Assembly: GCA_029838215.1 (NCBI GenBank)
Contig: JALGVI010000019.1
Location: 1 to 39,245, forward strand
Direction of reading: 5' to 3'
Length of the DNA stretch: 39,245 bases
Source: Candidatus Helarchaeota archaeon
GTDB lineage: Archaea; Asgardarchaeota; Lokiarchaeia; Helarchaeales; RDOG01
In this document: positions 9,261 to 17,014 of the stretch, in pieces
Numbering within the stretch: position 1 is the first letter of the stretch
Layout of the letters: every line of letters starts with the position of its first letter
Made by a program: the position numbers and the translations under genes
The notes under the pieces: generated by a model
What the model saw: the letters and a program-made list of their open reading frames with translations, nothing else
What the model was told of the DNA's origin: nothing
Databases searched by the model: none

Positions 9261-9485
9261 ATGGAAGATGATGACGAGCCTTTCTGGAAAAGAATAAAGA
9301 ACAAACTTTGGGCATTTGGAGAGGATATCGCAACGAGAAATGAAGGTAGAACAATAAAAGAGATTTATTTTGTCACCTCCATCGTCAGTTTTATCGGTTT
9401 TATTCTATCGTTGGTATTTATCCAACCAATACTTGTCATTATTTTTATTATCATTTTCTTCTTCATGATTTACATGTTGTTGTAG
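9261..9485 (+). CDS. Small two-helix membrane protein, partner of the following permease
   Basis: This 74-residue protein starts with an acidic stretch (MEDDDEPF), then an amphipathic basic region and two hydrophobic helices (about 37-55 and 57-74) separated by a single turn. I chose the ATG at 9261 over an in-frame GTG nine nt upstream. I do not recognise a family. It ends 16 nt before the ATG of the ion-transporter-superfamily permease, so the two are probably cotranscribed and the small protein could be an accessory subunit; that is inferred from position only. Confidence 0.7.
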   Translation: MEDDDEPFWKRIKNKLWAFGEDIATRNEGRTIKEIYFVTSIVSFIGFILSLVFIQPILVIIFIIIFFFMIYMLL

Positions 9486-9501
9486 GAGATTAGAGGGAAT
9501 C

Positions 9502-10842
9502 ATGATACCGCTTCTTTTTTGGCTTGACGTTGCAATCCTCGTGGTTTTTCTATCGGTGATCGTTCTGATCATTCTGGAAAAAAACCGTGCATTTGCAGCA
9601 CTCTTGGGAACGGTGATAATTGTAATTATCTTGTTAGCGTGGGGGATTTACGTGCCACAGGCCCAAGCCATTCACGTTTCAGAATTCATTACAGAAAAGA
9701 TCGAATTGCTCAGTCTCATCATTGGGTTAATGCTTATCGTTACCATTCTTCTCGAAACGGGCATTTTTGAATTCATTGCATTAAAAATGATTCGTCTTAC
9801 TAAGGGTCGCCCGTTTTCCTTGTTCTTGGTTTTTATCCTAATGACGTATGGCATTAGCATCATAATGGAAAATATTGGCGCCATATTGATCATTGCGCCC
9901 TTGACGATCACGACTTGCCGCATACTAAAAATGAGAAAAGCCCTTCCGTATTTTCTTGTTGCAGAGCAACTGGCAACCGTTCCCGCAGGTCTTGTTTTGG
10001 AAATCTCTTCAATCCCAAACATGATCATTGCAAGTGAGCTAAATTTCGCTTTTTTCGATTTTATTGTCTTGATAGGACCTCTTTCATTGATAATAGTCGT
10101 CGTTATCATCATTTACATGAAGAAATTTTACTTGGACAAGGAAGACAGGTTAAAAATGCCTTCAGAGAATCTCAGGATGTACATAGATCAATGGGACGAA
10201 TATTCGGTAGTTCCGAACATGTCGATTTTTCGGGGTTCTGCAATCATACTCGGTGCCATAATAGTAACGTTGGTCATATTTCATGAGTATGCATACATGA
10301 TTGCACTGATAGGAGGTCTTTTTCTACTCATTTTCAGCAAGCAGAATATTGGAGAAGTGCTGAGAAAGCTCGATTGGGTGACATTGTTCTTCCTAATAGG
10401 CGTTTTCATCATAGTTGATACGATGAATTCTCTAGGAATTCTCAGCATCATCGGCGTGGTGGTGACAATGACTTCCGCAGGCTTGATTTTGCCCGCATCG
10501 ATACTCACGTTATGGCTTTCGGGCTTCACGAGCGCATTTGTTGACAACATCCCCATCACGTTAACGTTAACGGAACCCATAAAACAGATAATATCCCTTA
10601 CAAATGCCTCATTTTTCAAGCAGAAACTCATCTCTTCTTCGTTGGTTATAGGAGCTTCACTGGGAGGATGTTTCACTCCAATCGGAAGCCCTTCTGGAGT
10701 ACTCACGTTGCAGATTGCCAAGGAACGGGGGATAAAAGAATTGGATTTTAAATTTTTCATAAAAATCGGCTTCATAATTACATTTATCAATTTTTTCCTT
10801 GCAACCGGTTACCTGGTTCTTCTTAATTTTTTCCTTGTTTAA
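9502..10842 (+). CDS. Ion-transporter (IT) superfamily permease, ArsB/NhaD/CitMHS-like
   Basis: The 446-residue integral membrane protein has about 11 hydrophobic helices in two halves. Family-like motifs are DWVTLFFLIGVFI, the helix segment FTSAFVDNIPITLTL, and GASLGGCFTPIGSPSGV, which corresponds to the GANLGG...GASANV segment of ArsB, NhaD and P-protein relatives. The first half carries the equivalent loop ENIGAILIIAPL. Members move arsenite, Na+/H+, sulfate or carboxylates, and the substrate here cannot be told from sequence; no arsR or arsA gene is nearby to support arsenite. A good ribosome binding site (GAGGG) precedes the ATG. It forms a unit with the two-helix membrane protein upstream. 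Confidence 0.8.
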   Translation: MIPLLFWLDVAILVVFLSVIVLIILEKNRAFAALLGTVIIVIILLAWGIYVPQAQAIHVSEFITEKIELLSLIIGLMLIVTILLETGIFEFIALKMIRLTKGRPFSLFLVFILMTYGISIIMENIGAILIIAPLTITTCRILKMRKALPYFLVAEQLATVPAGLVLEISSIPNMIIASELNFAFFDFIVLIGPLSLIIVVVIIIYMKKFYLDKEDRLKMPSENLRMYIDQWDEYSVVPNMSIFRGSAIILGAIIVTLVIFHEYAYMIALIGGLFLLIFSKQNIGEVLRKLDWVTLFFLIGVFIIVDTMNSLGILSIIGVVVTMTSAGLILPASILTLWLSGFTSAFVDNIPITLTLTEPIKQIISLTNASFFKQKLISSSLVIGASLGGCFTPIGSPSGVLTLQIAKERGIKELDFKFFIKIGFIITFINFFLATGYLVLLNFFLV

Positions 10843-10850
10843 ATTTTTAA

Positions 10851-10868
10851 CTCATTTTTATCAATGAG
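10851..10868 (+). terminator. Small inverted repeat after the permease gene
   Basis: CTCATT and AATGAG form a 6-bp stem nine nt after the stop codon, next to T-rich stretches. It is a weak candidate for a termination or 3'-end element. Confidence 0.3.
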
Positions 10869-10873
10869 AAACC

Positions 10874-10890
10874 ATAAATTCATTCAATCT
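10874..10890 (+). repeat. 17-nt motif shared by two 3' flanks (copy 2)
   Basis: Identical to 3982-3998 and, like it, just downstream of a plus-strand stop codon (31 nt after the permease stop). Confidence 0.4.
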
Positions 10891-10942
10891 CTTAGAGAGA
10901 TGGAATTAAGTTTAAATAATATTGGATGTTAAATTGGTGATG

Positions 10943-10963
10943 TCATTCATCCTAAATGAATGA
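10943..10963. promoter_or_regulatory. Inverted repeat in the leader of a small gene
   Basis: TCATTCAT and ATGAATGA form a perfect 8-bp inverted repeat with a 5-nt loop, ending 27 nt before the ATG at 10991. A TATA-like TTTAAATAA at about 10910 would put the start site near 10935-10940, so this could be an operator or a hairpin at the 5' end of the mRNA. Confidence 0.4.
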
Positions 10964-10990
10964 AGCAAGGATTTAGGGGAATTGAGGAAC

Positions 10991-11179
10991 ATGAATCCTA
11001 CTCATTCAAATTATGATCCTGTTGAAAGAGATAAACTAGCAAAAGGCATAAACAGGAGATTAGAAAAGTCAATCCATGAAATAGAGAAGAATAAACCTGA
11101 AGAAACACCGCTTGATGTTGCAAAGTTCAGAAAAAAAGAAGATGGAAGTACAGAAACTTATGAAGAAATTAAAAACTAA
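10991..11179 (+). CDS. Small hydrophilic protein, unknown
   Basis: The 62-residue product is strongly charged (rich in Lys and Glu), has no membrane helix and no Cys, and looks helical in the middle (residues 13-35) and disordered at both ends. I do not recognise a family. The ATG at 10991 is supported by purine-rich AGGGGA and GAGGA upstream; an in-frame TTG lies nine nt earlier. An upstream inverted repeat and TATA-like box suggest its own promoter. The gene is isolated between a permease and a convergent crotonase gene. Its size makes it less certain than its neighbours. Confidence 0.55.
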   Translation: MNPTHSNYDPVERDKLAKGINRRLEKSIHEIEKNKPEETPLDVAKFRKKEDGSTETYEEIKN

Positions 11180-11358
11180 AATTAGAACAATGGTTATGAT
11201 GAACGGCTTATATTTGTTCATGTAATCATTAGATACTGTTTCACTCATCTAAGATCCCCTTCTTAATGATAAACAAACAGATCTGTAGTGGAATTTTTCC
11301 TTATTTTTTTTTAGTCTAATTCACGACATGATCGCGTTCACGAGTTTTGAAAGGCTGG

Positions 11359-12120
11359 TTAAAACTGACCGTGCCTACCTGCACCTTTTTTAAAGCGTTT
11401 CGCCCCTTCGGATGTTTCTCCACTCCAAAGAGTCCGAAGTCCGTGCTTGAATTCATTCTGCAATGCATCTTGAATGGTCATTCCAAATTGTTCATGTGCA
11501 GATATTCGGTCTTCCAACATGCACGTTTGCGGGAACGATGCTATTTCACGGGCTAATTTTTCGGCTTCTTGACGAGATTGTCCTTTTGGAACCACGCGAT
11601 TTGCCAAACCGATCGCGAGAGCTTCTTCAGCATTCACGGGGCGCCCTGTAAGTATTAAGTCAAGAGCTCTACTGAGTCCTATTAAACGAGGGAGACGAAC
11701 GGTTCCACCGTCTATAAGAGGCACGCCGAATCGCCTGCAAAAAACACCGAATATGGCATTTTCTTCCATCACTCGAAGATCGCACCAGAGGGCAAGCTCA
11801 AGACCTCCTGCCACGGCAAATCCAGATACTGCAGCAATGACGGGCTTTTTCAGTAGCATTCTCGTCGGTCCCATCGGTCCATCACCCGATTTATCGATCC
11901 GATTGCCGTGCCCCTCACTTATTGCCTTTAAATTCGCTCCTGCACAAAAGCACCCGTGATCACCCCAAAGCACGGCAACTCGAGCATTCCCATCCTTTTC
12001 AAATTCGCGAAATGCATTGGCGAGTTCAGCCGCAGTCGGTCCATCCACTGCATTTTTCACTTCGGGATTGTCAATTACAACAGTCGTCACGACATCTTTC
12101 TTTTCAACTCGAATTCCCAT
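11359..12120 (-). CDS. Enoyl-CoA hydratase/isomerase (crotonase) family protein, bacterial-like
   Basis: The 253-residue crotonase-fold protein starts at the ATG at 12120 (MGIRVEKK); the frame is open 24 codons further up but that extension is not crotonase-like. Oxyanion-hole segments are CAGANLKA and FAVAGGLELALWCD. GGLELA keeps the first catalytic Glu of classical hydratases (E144 of rat mitochondrial hydratase), but FGVFCRRFGVPLIDGG has no Glu where E164 would be. This GVFCRR...PLIDGGTVRLPRL pattern is one I know from a bacterial crotonase subgroup, so horizontal origin is plausible. Substrate is unknown; hydration by the usual two-Glu mechanism is doubtful. It is followed upstream by a chemoreceptor gene and by a second, distinct crotonase. 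Confidence 0.85.
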   Translation of the reverse strand: MGIRVEKKDVVTTVVIDNPEVKNAVDGPTAAELANAFREFEKDGNARVAVLWGDHGCFCAGANLKAISEGHGNRIDKSGDGPMGPTRMLLKKPVIAAVSGFAVAGGLELALWCDLRVMEENAIFGVFCRRFGVPLIDGGTVRLPRLIGLSRALDLILTGRPVNAEEALAIGLANRVVPKGQSRQEAEKLAREIASFPQTCMLEDRISAHEQFGMTIQDALQNEFKHGLRTLWSGETSEGAKRFKKGAGRHGQF

Positions 12121-12246
12121 GAAAACACCATAATTGTACTGTTTAAACAAATAGAAATCTTTTGTCATGAAACGATACTTGTTGAAAAGCAAAAAGTAAT
12201 GATTGAATCGAGAAAAAAATAAAAAATTGCCTTGAATGAAGAAAGG

Positions 12247-13488
12247 TCATTCAGCTTGTTCAATTTCGGCGAGCGTGCTTTTAAGTTCCTCAGCTAATTC
12301 TCCGAGTTTGTTGGCTGTAGCCGTGATTTCTTCCATTGATGCCGTTTGTTCTTCGGCTGAAGAACTGATTTCTTCCATTGCCGTGGAGGTTTCCTGTTCA
12401 GCCGTCAACGTGCCTTCAATGTCGGAGGTGATGTCCCTGATGAGCTCCACGGATTTTTCGATTCTATTGACGATGTCAATGATCTTGGAACGTGATTTTC
12501 CAACGGCGGCTTTGGATTCTTCGGCAAGCTTTCGCACTTCATCGGCTACGACCGCAAAACCCCGTCCGTGCTCTCCCGCACGACCCGCTTCTATGCTGGC
12601 ATTCAATGCAAGCAGATTCGTTTGCTCGGCGATGTTAGTGATGATGTTCATCACGTTTCGTATCGCATCCGAAGACACCTTTACTTCAAGCGCAAGAGAG
12701 CTGATTTCGCTTGCCTTGGAATTTATATTGGATAAAGAGTCGACTTGGTTTTGTGTATTCCTCACGACCTCTTGAGTGGTTGCCGATATTTCTTCCGCCG
12801 ATGCGTTCACCTCGCTTGCACTTGCTGCCAGCTCGGTTGCCATGTTGGAAACGTTGACGCTTACAGTGGAGGAAGCCGTCAATACTTGCTTCAATTTGGA
12901 TTGTGATTTCAAGATCTGGTCTTCGATAAAGGCTACTAAAGCTGCCACGGTGAGCATACAGGAAAACATGAAACTAAATATATTGGCTAAATCAAGGGCA
13001 GCAACGGTTGGAACGCTGAAAAATATGAATACAAAGACGAAGCTCAAAATGGAAGTACCCAAAGCGATTGTTATGAATGCATAAAATGGAGACTTTTTCT
13101 TCAGATACACCATTATCATCAAGACAACTCCGATGCAAACCAGAAATGTTTCAAGGATCAAAATTGGAATGAGGAAGATAAAAAGTATTTCGAATTGAAA
13201 TAGGGCGTTTTTCATTGTCTTTTTTGTATCTTTTTTAAGATAGAGCGGAACGAAGTCGTTTAGTATAGCATACAAGGTAATTGACATCGAAAGGACATAA
13301 AGAATAAACGTTATCAACATAAAAAGCTGACTAATGTCAGAGAAAAGGTAGAATGTAGCACCGACACAATATATTGCAACGGTTGTGAACCAGAATACAA
13401 GTTCACGTCTTTTAATTAATGCAACACCCATTGAAATGGTTGCAATATAACTCATTATCGTGGTAACGAAATTAATCATTTCAATCAT
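12247..13488 (-). CDS. Methyl-accepting chemotaxis-like protein, paralogue without ectodomain
   Basis: The 413-residue protein has the same plan as the chemoreceptor at 7621-8901: about six membrane helices with short loops up to about residue 188, no HAMP, then a coiled-coil hairpin with the MCP tip [16 protein letters not shown] and [17 protein letters not shown]. The block [20 protein letters not shown] is identical in both proteins, whereas the membrane domains differ clearly, so the two probably read different inputs into the same output. The Glu-rich [14 protein letters not shown] segment may carry methylation sites. GGTGTGA seven nt before the ATG is a ribosome binding site. A palindrome at 13514-13527 may be regulatory. 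Confidence 0.9.
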   Translation of the reverse strand: MIEMINFVTTIMSYIATISMGVALIKRRELVFWFTTVAIYCVGATFYLFSDISQLFMLITFILYVLSMSITLYAILNDFVPLYLKKDTKKTMKNALFQFEILFIFLIPILILETFLVCIGVVLMIMVYLKKKSPFYAFITIALGTSILSFVFVFIFFSVPTVAALDLANIFSFMFSCMLTVAALVAFIEDQILKSQSKLKQVLTASSTVSVNVSNMATELAASASEVNASAEEISATTQEVVRNTQNQVDSLSNINSKASEISSLALEVKVSSDAIRNVMNIITNIAEQTNLLALNASIEAGRAGEHGRGFAVVADEVRKLAEESKAAVGKSRSKIIDIVNRIEKSVELIRDITSDIEGTLTAEQETSTAMEEISSSAEEQTASMEEITATANKLGELAEELKSTLAEIEQAE

Positions 13489-13513
13489 TAGTTTTCACAC
13501 CGCACAAGTAGAA

Positions 13514-13527
13514 TTCAATTAATTGAA
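13514..13527. promoter_or_regulatory. 14-bp palindrome upstream of the second chemoreceptor
   Basis: TTCAATTAATTGAA is a perfect palindrome 26 nt above the ATG at 13488 and below an A/T-rich TATA candidate at about 13558-13570. It could be a regulator site, but pure A/T palindromes arise easily by chance here. Confidence 0.3.
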
Positions 13528-13708
13528 AGAACATTCATCAACAGTTTCTACCAATTTTTCCTAATTTTAAAAGGAATTGTCATCATTTAAAGAAAAAAAA
13601 TAACGGAATTGTCAAAAGTCAGACAGATTTTCTTGCAGTATGTTAAAAAAAAATGTGAAATATTTGGGTTTAATATCTTTTAATGGCAATGGAATCATGC
13701 CAAATGAT

Positions 13709-14560
13709 TCAACGATGTCCGTATTTTGGTTCTCGTTTATCAAAGAAAGATGAAACACCTTCGATCGTGTCTTTTGAAGATCCGCAAACTACTTGAGTCC
13801 GATTTTCCAATTGTATCATTGTTTCCAGACTTGGAGCATCTAAAGTCAGGTTGATGGCATCTTTCGTCATTCGCAATCCCAATGGGCTCTTAGCAAGCAT
13901 ATTTTTAGCCAGATCAATGGCAACATCGAATAATTCTTCTTCCTTCACGACTTTTAAGACCAGACCAATGCGTTCTGCCTCTTCAGCATCGACAAACCGC
14001 CCCGTATACAAGATTTCGGCGGCACGGGATAATCCGATGAGACGAGGCAGGAAATAAGTACTCCCGAGATCGGCTCCCGATACCCCTATCTTGATAAATG
14101 CATTATTAAACCGGGCGTTTTCGCTTGCAATTCTGACATCAGATGCCAACGTGAGCGTGAATCCACCGCCAGAAGCGGGTCCTTGAATTATCGCGATGAT
14201 TGGTTGGCTAATTTTCCGCATCTTGACGATTATCTGACTGATCCGTTGCTGGAAATACCAACGTGATTTCACCGACTCGGGAACGTCCAAAAAATAAAAT
14301 TTCTTGAATTCAGGCGGCTTTTTTCGCCTTTCCAAGATGTTGGATTCTTTCAAATCCAGACCGGCGCAGAACGCTCGTCCGGCACCTCGAAGAATGAGAA
14401 CGCGACAGTCAAGATTCACCATTAACTTATCAAGGAGATCGTGTAAATCTTCTACCATCTGAAAAGACAAAGCATTGAGACTTTTTGGGCGGTTTAGAGT
14501 TAGAATTCCAATGCCGTCATCTTTTAATTCAAATTGAATGGTTTCATATTCGGTCATCAT
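13709..14560 (-). CDS. Enoyl-CoA hydratase/isomerase (crotonase) family protein
   Basis: I place the start at the ATG at 14560 (283 residues) because GAGG lies eight nt upstream; the frame extends 11 codons further to an ATG at 14593 without such a site. Oxyanion-hole motifs are FCAGLDLKES and the segment GPASGGGFTLTL. Both classical catalytic Glu positions are replaced: GGGFT in place of GGGCE, and NAFIKIGV where PEI would be. SGADLGSTYFLPRLIG has an Asp placed like the one in dienoyl-CoA isomerase-type members. An isomerase or other non-hydratase activity is more likely than hydration. It is divergent from the DUF3795 remnant and hydrolase to its right. Confidence 0.85.
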   Translation of the reverse strand: MMTEYETIQFELKDDGIGILTLNRPKSLNALSFQMVEDLHDLLDKLMVNLDCRVLILRGAGRAFCAGLDLKESNILERRKKPPEFKKFYFLDVPESVKSRWYFQQRISQIIVKMRKISQPIIAIIQGPASGGGFTLTLASDVRIASENARFNNAFIKIGVSGADLGSTYFLPRLIGLSRAAEILYTGRFVDAEEAERIGLVLKVVKEEELFDVAIDLAKNMLAKSPLGLRMTKDAINLTLDAPSLETMIQLENRTQVVCGSSKDTIEGVSSFFDKREPKYGHR

Positions 14561-14601
14561 GTTCGTATCCTCTATTTCTGATGATTTTTTCATTCAAACA
14601 T

Positions 14602-14801
14602 GTCTTTAGATGATTTTTAAAATCATGTTAATCATTAATCACGTGCAATCTCTTTAATTCGCAAGATGATTTTTATTTCTATTGAAATCACCGAAATTGC
14701 TCTTTTTTAACAGACAAAAATCTCGATTCCTGATTTCGTGGGAGAAATATCTTTTGTTTCGTCATCTCTTTGTGTTTTTATAAATTAATCATCAATTATA
14801 C
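14602..14801. other. Divergent intergenic region with short inverted repeat
   Basis: The region holds the promoters of the crotonase (minus) and of the DUF3795 remnant/hydrolase unit (plus). ATGATTTT-T-AAAATCAT at about 14608-14625 is an inverted repeat. The stretch 14665-14715 resembles 3995-4045 (shared TGAAATCAC, GAAATT and a T tract), hinting at a dispersed intergenic element. A TATA-like TTTTATAAAT lies at about 14776. Confidence 0.35.
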
Positions 14802-15019
14802 ATGGAGAAAGGAGCGAAATCAGAATCTGTGTCAAGGAGAAAGGCATTCGGACGTGCGCGGAGTGTGAAGAATTTACATCTTGTAAAAAACTTGATTTTC
14901 TCAAGCCGATACATCCGAATTTGATGAAAGATCTTGACATGATTAATGACAAGGGATTCGATGCATTCGTTTCAGAAGTAGTAGCAAAATTCAAATTAGA
15001 TCCTTTAGTCATTGACTAG
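14789..15019 (+). pseudogene. DUF3795-like remnant, 5' truncated
   Basis: Translating the frame that ends at TAG 15017-15019 gives a peptide with the cysteine pattern of the C-terminal half of DUF3795 proteins: IRICVKEKG, then CAECEEF and SCKKL, then a helix with HPNLMKDL. The frame opens after a stop at 14786-14788 but has no ATG, GTG or TTG before the Cys motif. The only nearby ATG (14802) is in another frame and stops after about 40 codons. The N-terminal half, with its own Cys motif, is absent. A decayed gene or sequencing frameshift fits best; a programmed frameshift from 14802 cannot be excluded. It sits 37 nt before the hydrolase gene. Confidence 0.55.
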
Positions 15020-15056
15020 GATCAAATCCTTTTTTTTGCAATGAGGTGCTATTGAA

Positions 15057-15833
15057 ATGATCTTGGACGATCCGCGTATTTCAGGAATAATTTTTTATCC
15101 TCGAAAGATGCCAGAACCTAAGAAATTGCCTCCTGATGTTCACGTGTTAAAGTTTAGACTCTTTGGTGATATCGTGCTTGGAGGAGTCTGTTTTGAAAAT
15201 GATCCCGAGCTCCCAACGATATTGTTGTTCCACGGAAATGGTGAAATCGCTTTCGATTATCAATATTTTGTTAAATTATTTTTCGAGTGTGCCGTGAATC
15301 TGGCTGTTGCGGATTTTCGCGGATACGGGTTTTCATCGGGTCATCCCACGTATTCCAGCTTGTTTCATGATGCTCCACTCGTGCATGAGCAGTTCCATCG
15401 ATGGATGCAAGAACACGATTTCAGAGATTCACTTTTTGTCCTCGGACGTTCGCTCGGCAGTACCTGTGCTGCAGAAATAGGCGCGAGGAATCCTGAAGGA
15501 TTGCGAGGAATCATTTTTGAGAGTGGTTTTGCAGACACGTACCGATTAATCACGGGTCTTTTTCGCGTGAGTGGACAGGGAATTACCGAGGAGGCATTAC
15601 GAGAATGGTCGAATGATATTCGAATGGCAAGAATTAAAAAACCAACGCTAATAATTCACGGCACGAATGATTTCATCGTGCCCTGCGAGCAAGGGCAGCT
15701 AATTCACGATAGCATTCCAGAAGAAGTTGAAAAAGAACTCATTTTCATAAATGATGCCGGTCATAACGATATTTTCTCATATAAAGAGGAATATTTCAAG
15801 CCATTAAAGAATTTCATCAAGAAATACAAATGA
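15057..15833 (+). CDS. Alpha/beta-hydrolase fold serine hydrolase
   Basis: The 258-residue protein has a complete catalytic triad in the expected order: nucleophile S132 in GRSLG, D205 in HGTNDFIVP and H236 in AGHNDIF. HGNGE (59-63) forms the oxyanion-hole turn. There is no signal peptide or lid domain insertion, so a cytoplasmic esterase, thioesterase or peptidase-like hydrolase of the BEM46/YqkD-like kind is likely; the substrate is unknown. The ribosome binding site GAGGTG (15043-15048) is one of the strongest in the window and fixes the start. It probably shares a transcript with the DUF3795 remnant just upstream. Confidence 0.85.
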   Translation: MILDDPRISGIIFYPRKMPEPKKLPPDVHVLKFRLFGDIVLGGVCFENDPELPTILLFHGNGEIAFDYQYFVKLFFECAVNLAVADFRGYGFSSGHPTYSSLFHDAPLVHEQFHRWMQEHDFRDSLFVLGRSLGSTCAAEIGARNPEGLRGIIFESGFADTYRLITGLFRVSGQGITEEALREWSNDIRMARIKKPTLIIHGTNDFIVPCEQGQLIHDSIPEEVEKELIFINDAGHNDIFSYKEEYFKPLKNFIKKYK

Positions 15834-16232
15834 TATTACGTAGTTTATCGAGCCAATGATAAAAAATAGAAACTACCTGCGCGAGTGGGATTAAAAACAG
15901 CCAAAAATATCGAATCAAAAAAAAATAGTACAAAATTCATGTGAAAAAAACAAAGAAGTAACAAAATCAAGAGAAGATAATTTCATCGTTAGTTCCTCCA
16001 TATTATAATGAAGCTGTTCCCTTCGTGGCGACAATAAGAGGCGGAAGTAGCATTTCTTTGATCGTTCATGCCATGGTTTTTTCCAAAACGAATATTCTTC
16101 CAGCGATTTCGATATCTGTTAATACTTCGTTTATCTTGTAATATCCAAAATCCATGCTAAATGGATCTTTTTTCGTTTTTTCTCGTTGTTGAAATTACTT
16201 TTAATCAAAAATAGCGGGATTGGATTTAGAAT
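15834..16232. other. Gene-free spacer between convergent genes
   Basis: These 399 bases separate the hydrolase from the convergent rps3ae gene. I find no gene. GTAGTTT (15840-15846) and AAACTAC (15870-15876) form a 7-bp stem right after the hydrolase. ATCCAT/ATGGAT at about 16151-16167 is a small hairpin. A 29-codon minus-strand frame (16155-16066) has no ribosome binding site and no family resemblance. T-rich stretches near 16170-16190 may terminate rps3ae transcription. Confidence 0.5.
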
Positions 16233-16832
16233 TTACTCAGCAGCACCGGGTTCTTGAACGACTTTGATTTTCATGACTTCTGCCTTGCGAATGGGCAATA
16301 TTATCTTGCATTCTTCAGATAATGCGTGAGCCATTTCTCCAGAAACAGCATCTTTGATGAACTCAATAAAACTTAATTTTTCTGCAGCGGCATTAATGGT
16401 TTCATTCATAATTGCACGAACTAGTTTCTGTTGGTGAGTTTTACAGCGTTTTTGAGTGAATATTAAACAGGTGACCCGCAATTTGTAGCCGTCTTGTGTC
16501 TGAATGTTGAATAATCCAGTCACTTGGGACGTGCTACGGCGTACGAGAGACCTCAAGTAATCACGCGTGTAATCATGTCCAACGTATTTAGTTTGCACGA
16601 TATCATTCTTCAATTCAAAGGCTCGGAAAAATAGTTTGATATGAGCCAATCTAAAATCGCCGGTTAAATCATAAAGAGTGGTTTCAAAGATGCGTCCCAT
16701 GACATCATTAATTTCACGGGCGGGAGTCAAGCAAATTTCTTTATTTTCAAAATATGGAGGTGCTTCTACTGCAAACCATTGTTTTTGTTTCCATGTATCC
16801 ACGGGTTTTGATCTTCGTCTTGCTTTACCCAA
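16233..16832 (-). CDS. rps3ae: Small ribosomal subunit protein eS1 (S3Ae)
   Basis: The 199-residue protein has the family pattern: an N-terminal VDTWKQKQWF segment after a basic leader, PAREINDVMGRIFETTLYDLTGDF in the first third, and a C-terminal half with RAIMNETINAAAE. eS1 is found only in archaea and eukaryotes and sits on the 30S platform. The start is a TTG at 16832 with GGAG eight nt upstream; no ATG fits. It has its own leader and promoter region (16833-17014) although recJ lies directly upstream. A GC-rich hairpin in the leader could regulate it. Confidence 0.95.
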   Translation of the reverse strand: MGKARRRSKPVDTWKQKQWFAVEAPPYFENKEICLTPAREINDVMGRIFETTLYDLTGDFRLAHIKLFFRAFELKNDIVQTKYVGHDYTRDYLRSLVRRSTSQVTGLFNIQTQDGYKLRVTCLIFTQKRCKTHQQKLVRAIMNETINAAAEKLSFIEFIKDAVSGEMAHALSEECKIILPIRKAEVMKIKVVQEPGAAE

Positions 16833-16866
16833 ATATTCAACTCCAATGTACGAAATTCATCTTTTC

Positions 16867-16881
16867 ATGCCCAAAGGGCAT
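16867..16881 (-). promoter_or_regulatory. GC-rich hairpin in the rps3ae leader
   Basis: ATGCCC and GGGCAT form a perfect 6-bp stem with a 3-nt loop, 35-49 nt before the TTG start of rps3ae and downstream of an A/T box at about 16905-16920. A stable hairpin in a ribosomal-protein leader suggests autoregulation, which is inference. Confidence 0.4.
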
Positions 16882-17014
16882 TAATTGTAACCCAAAATGC
16901 AAAGACGTTTAAAAAATTTTTGCTTTAAATGGAGTTTATCATGCACGAATTCGGCTGAGTTATTAACGATGTTAGTCGCAATTATTTTTAGAAAGCAAAT
17001 TTCACGTGAAGAAG

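Noticed and set aside
10281..10790. Minus-strand ORF of 169 codons
   Set aside because: Antisense to the permease, whose membrane helices and motifs are convincing.
12121..12192. 24-codon extension of the first crotonase
   Set aside because: The family's usual start matches the ATG at 12120; the extension is rich in aromatic residues and not crotonase-like.
12236..12775. Ser-rich plus-strand ORF of 179 codons
   Set aside because: It is fully antisense to the second chemoreceptor; the Ser/Ala/Thr bias comes from the coiled-coil codons on the other strand.
16066..16155. 29-codon minus-strand frame in the spacer next to rps3ae
   Set aside because: No ribosome binding site, no recognisable family, and the length is expected by chance.
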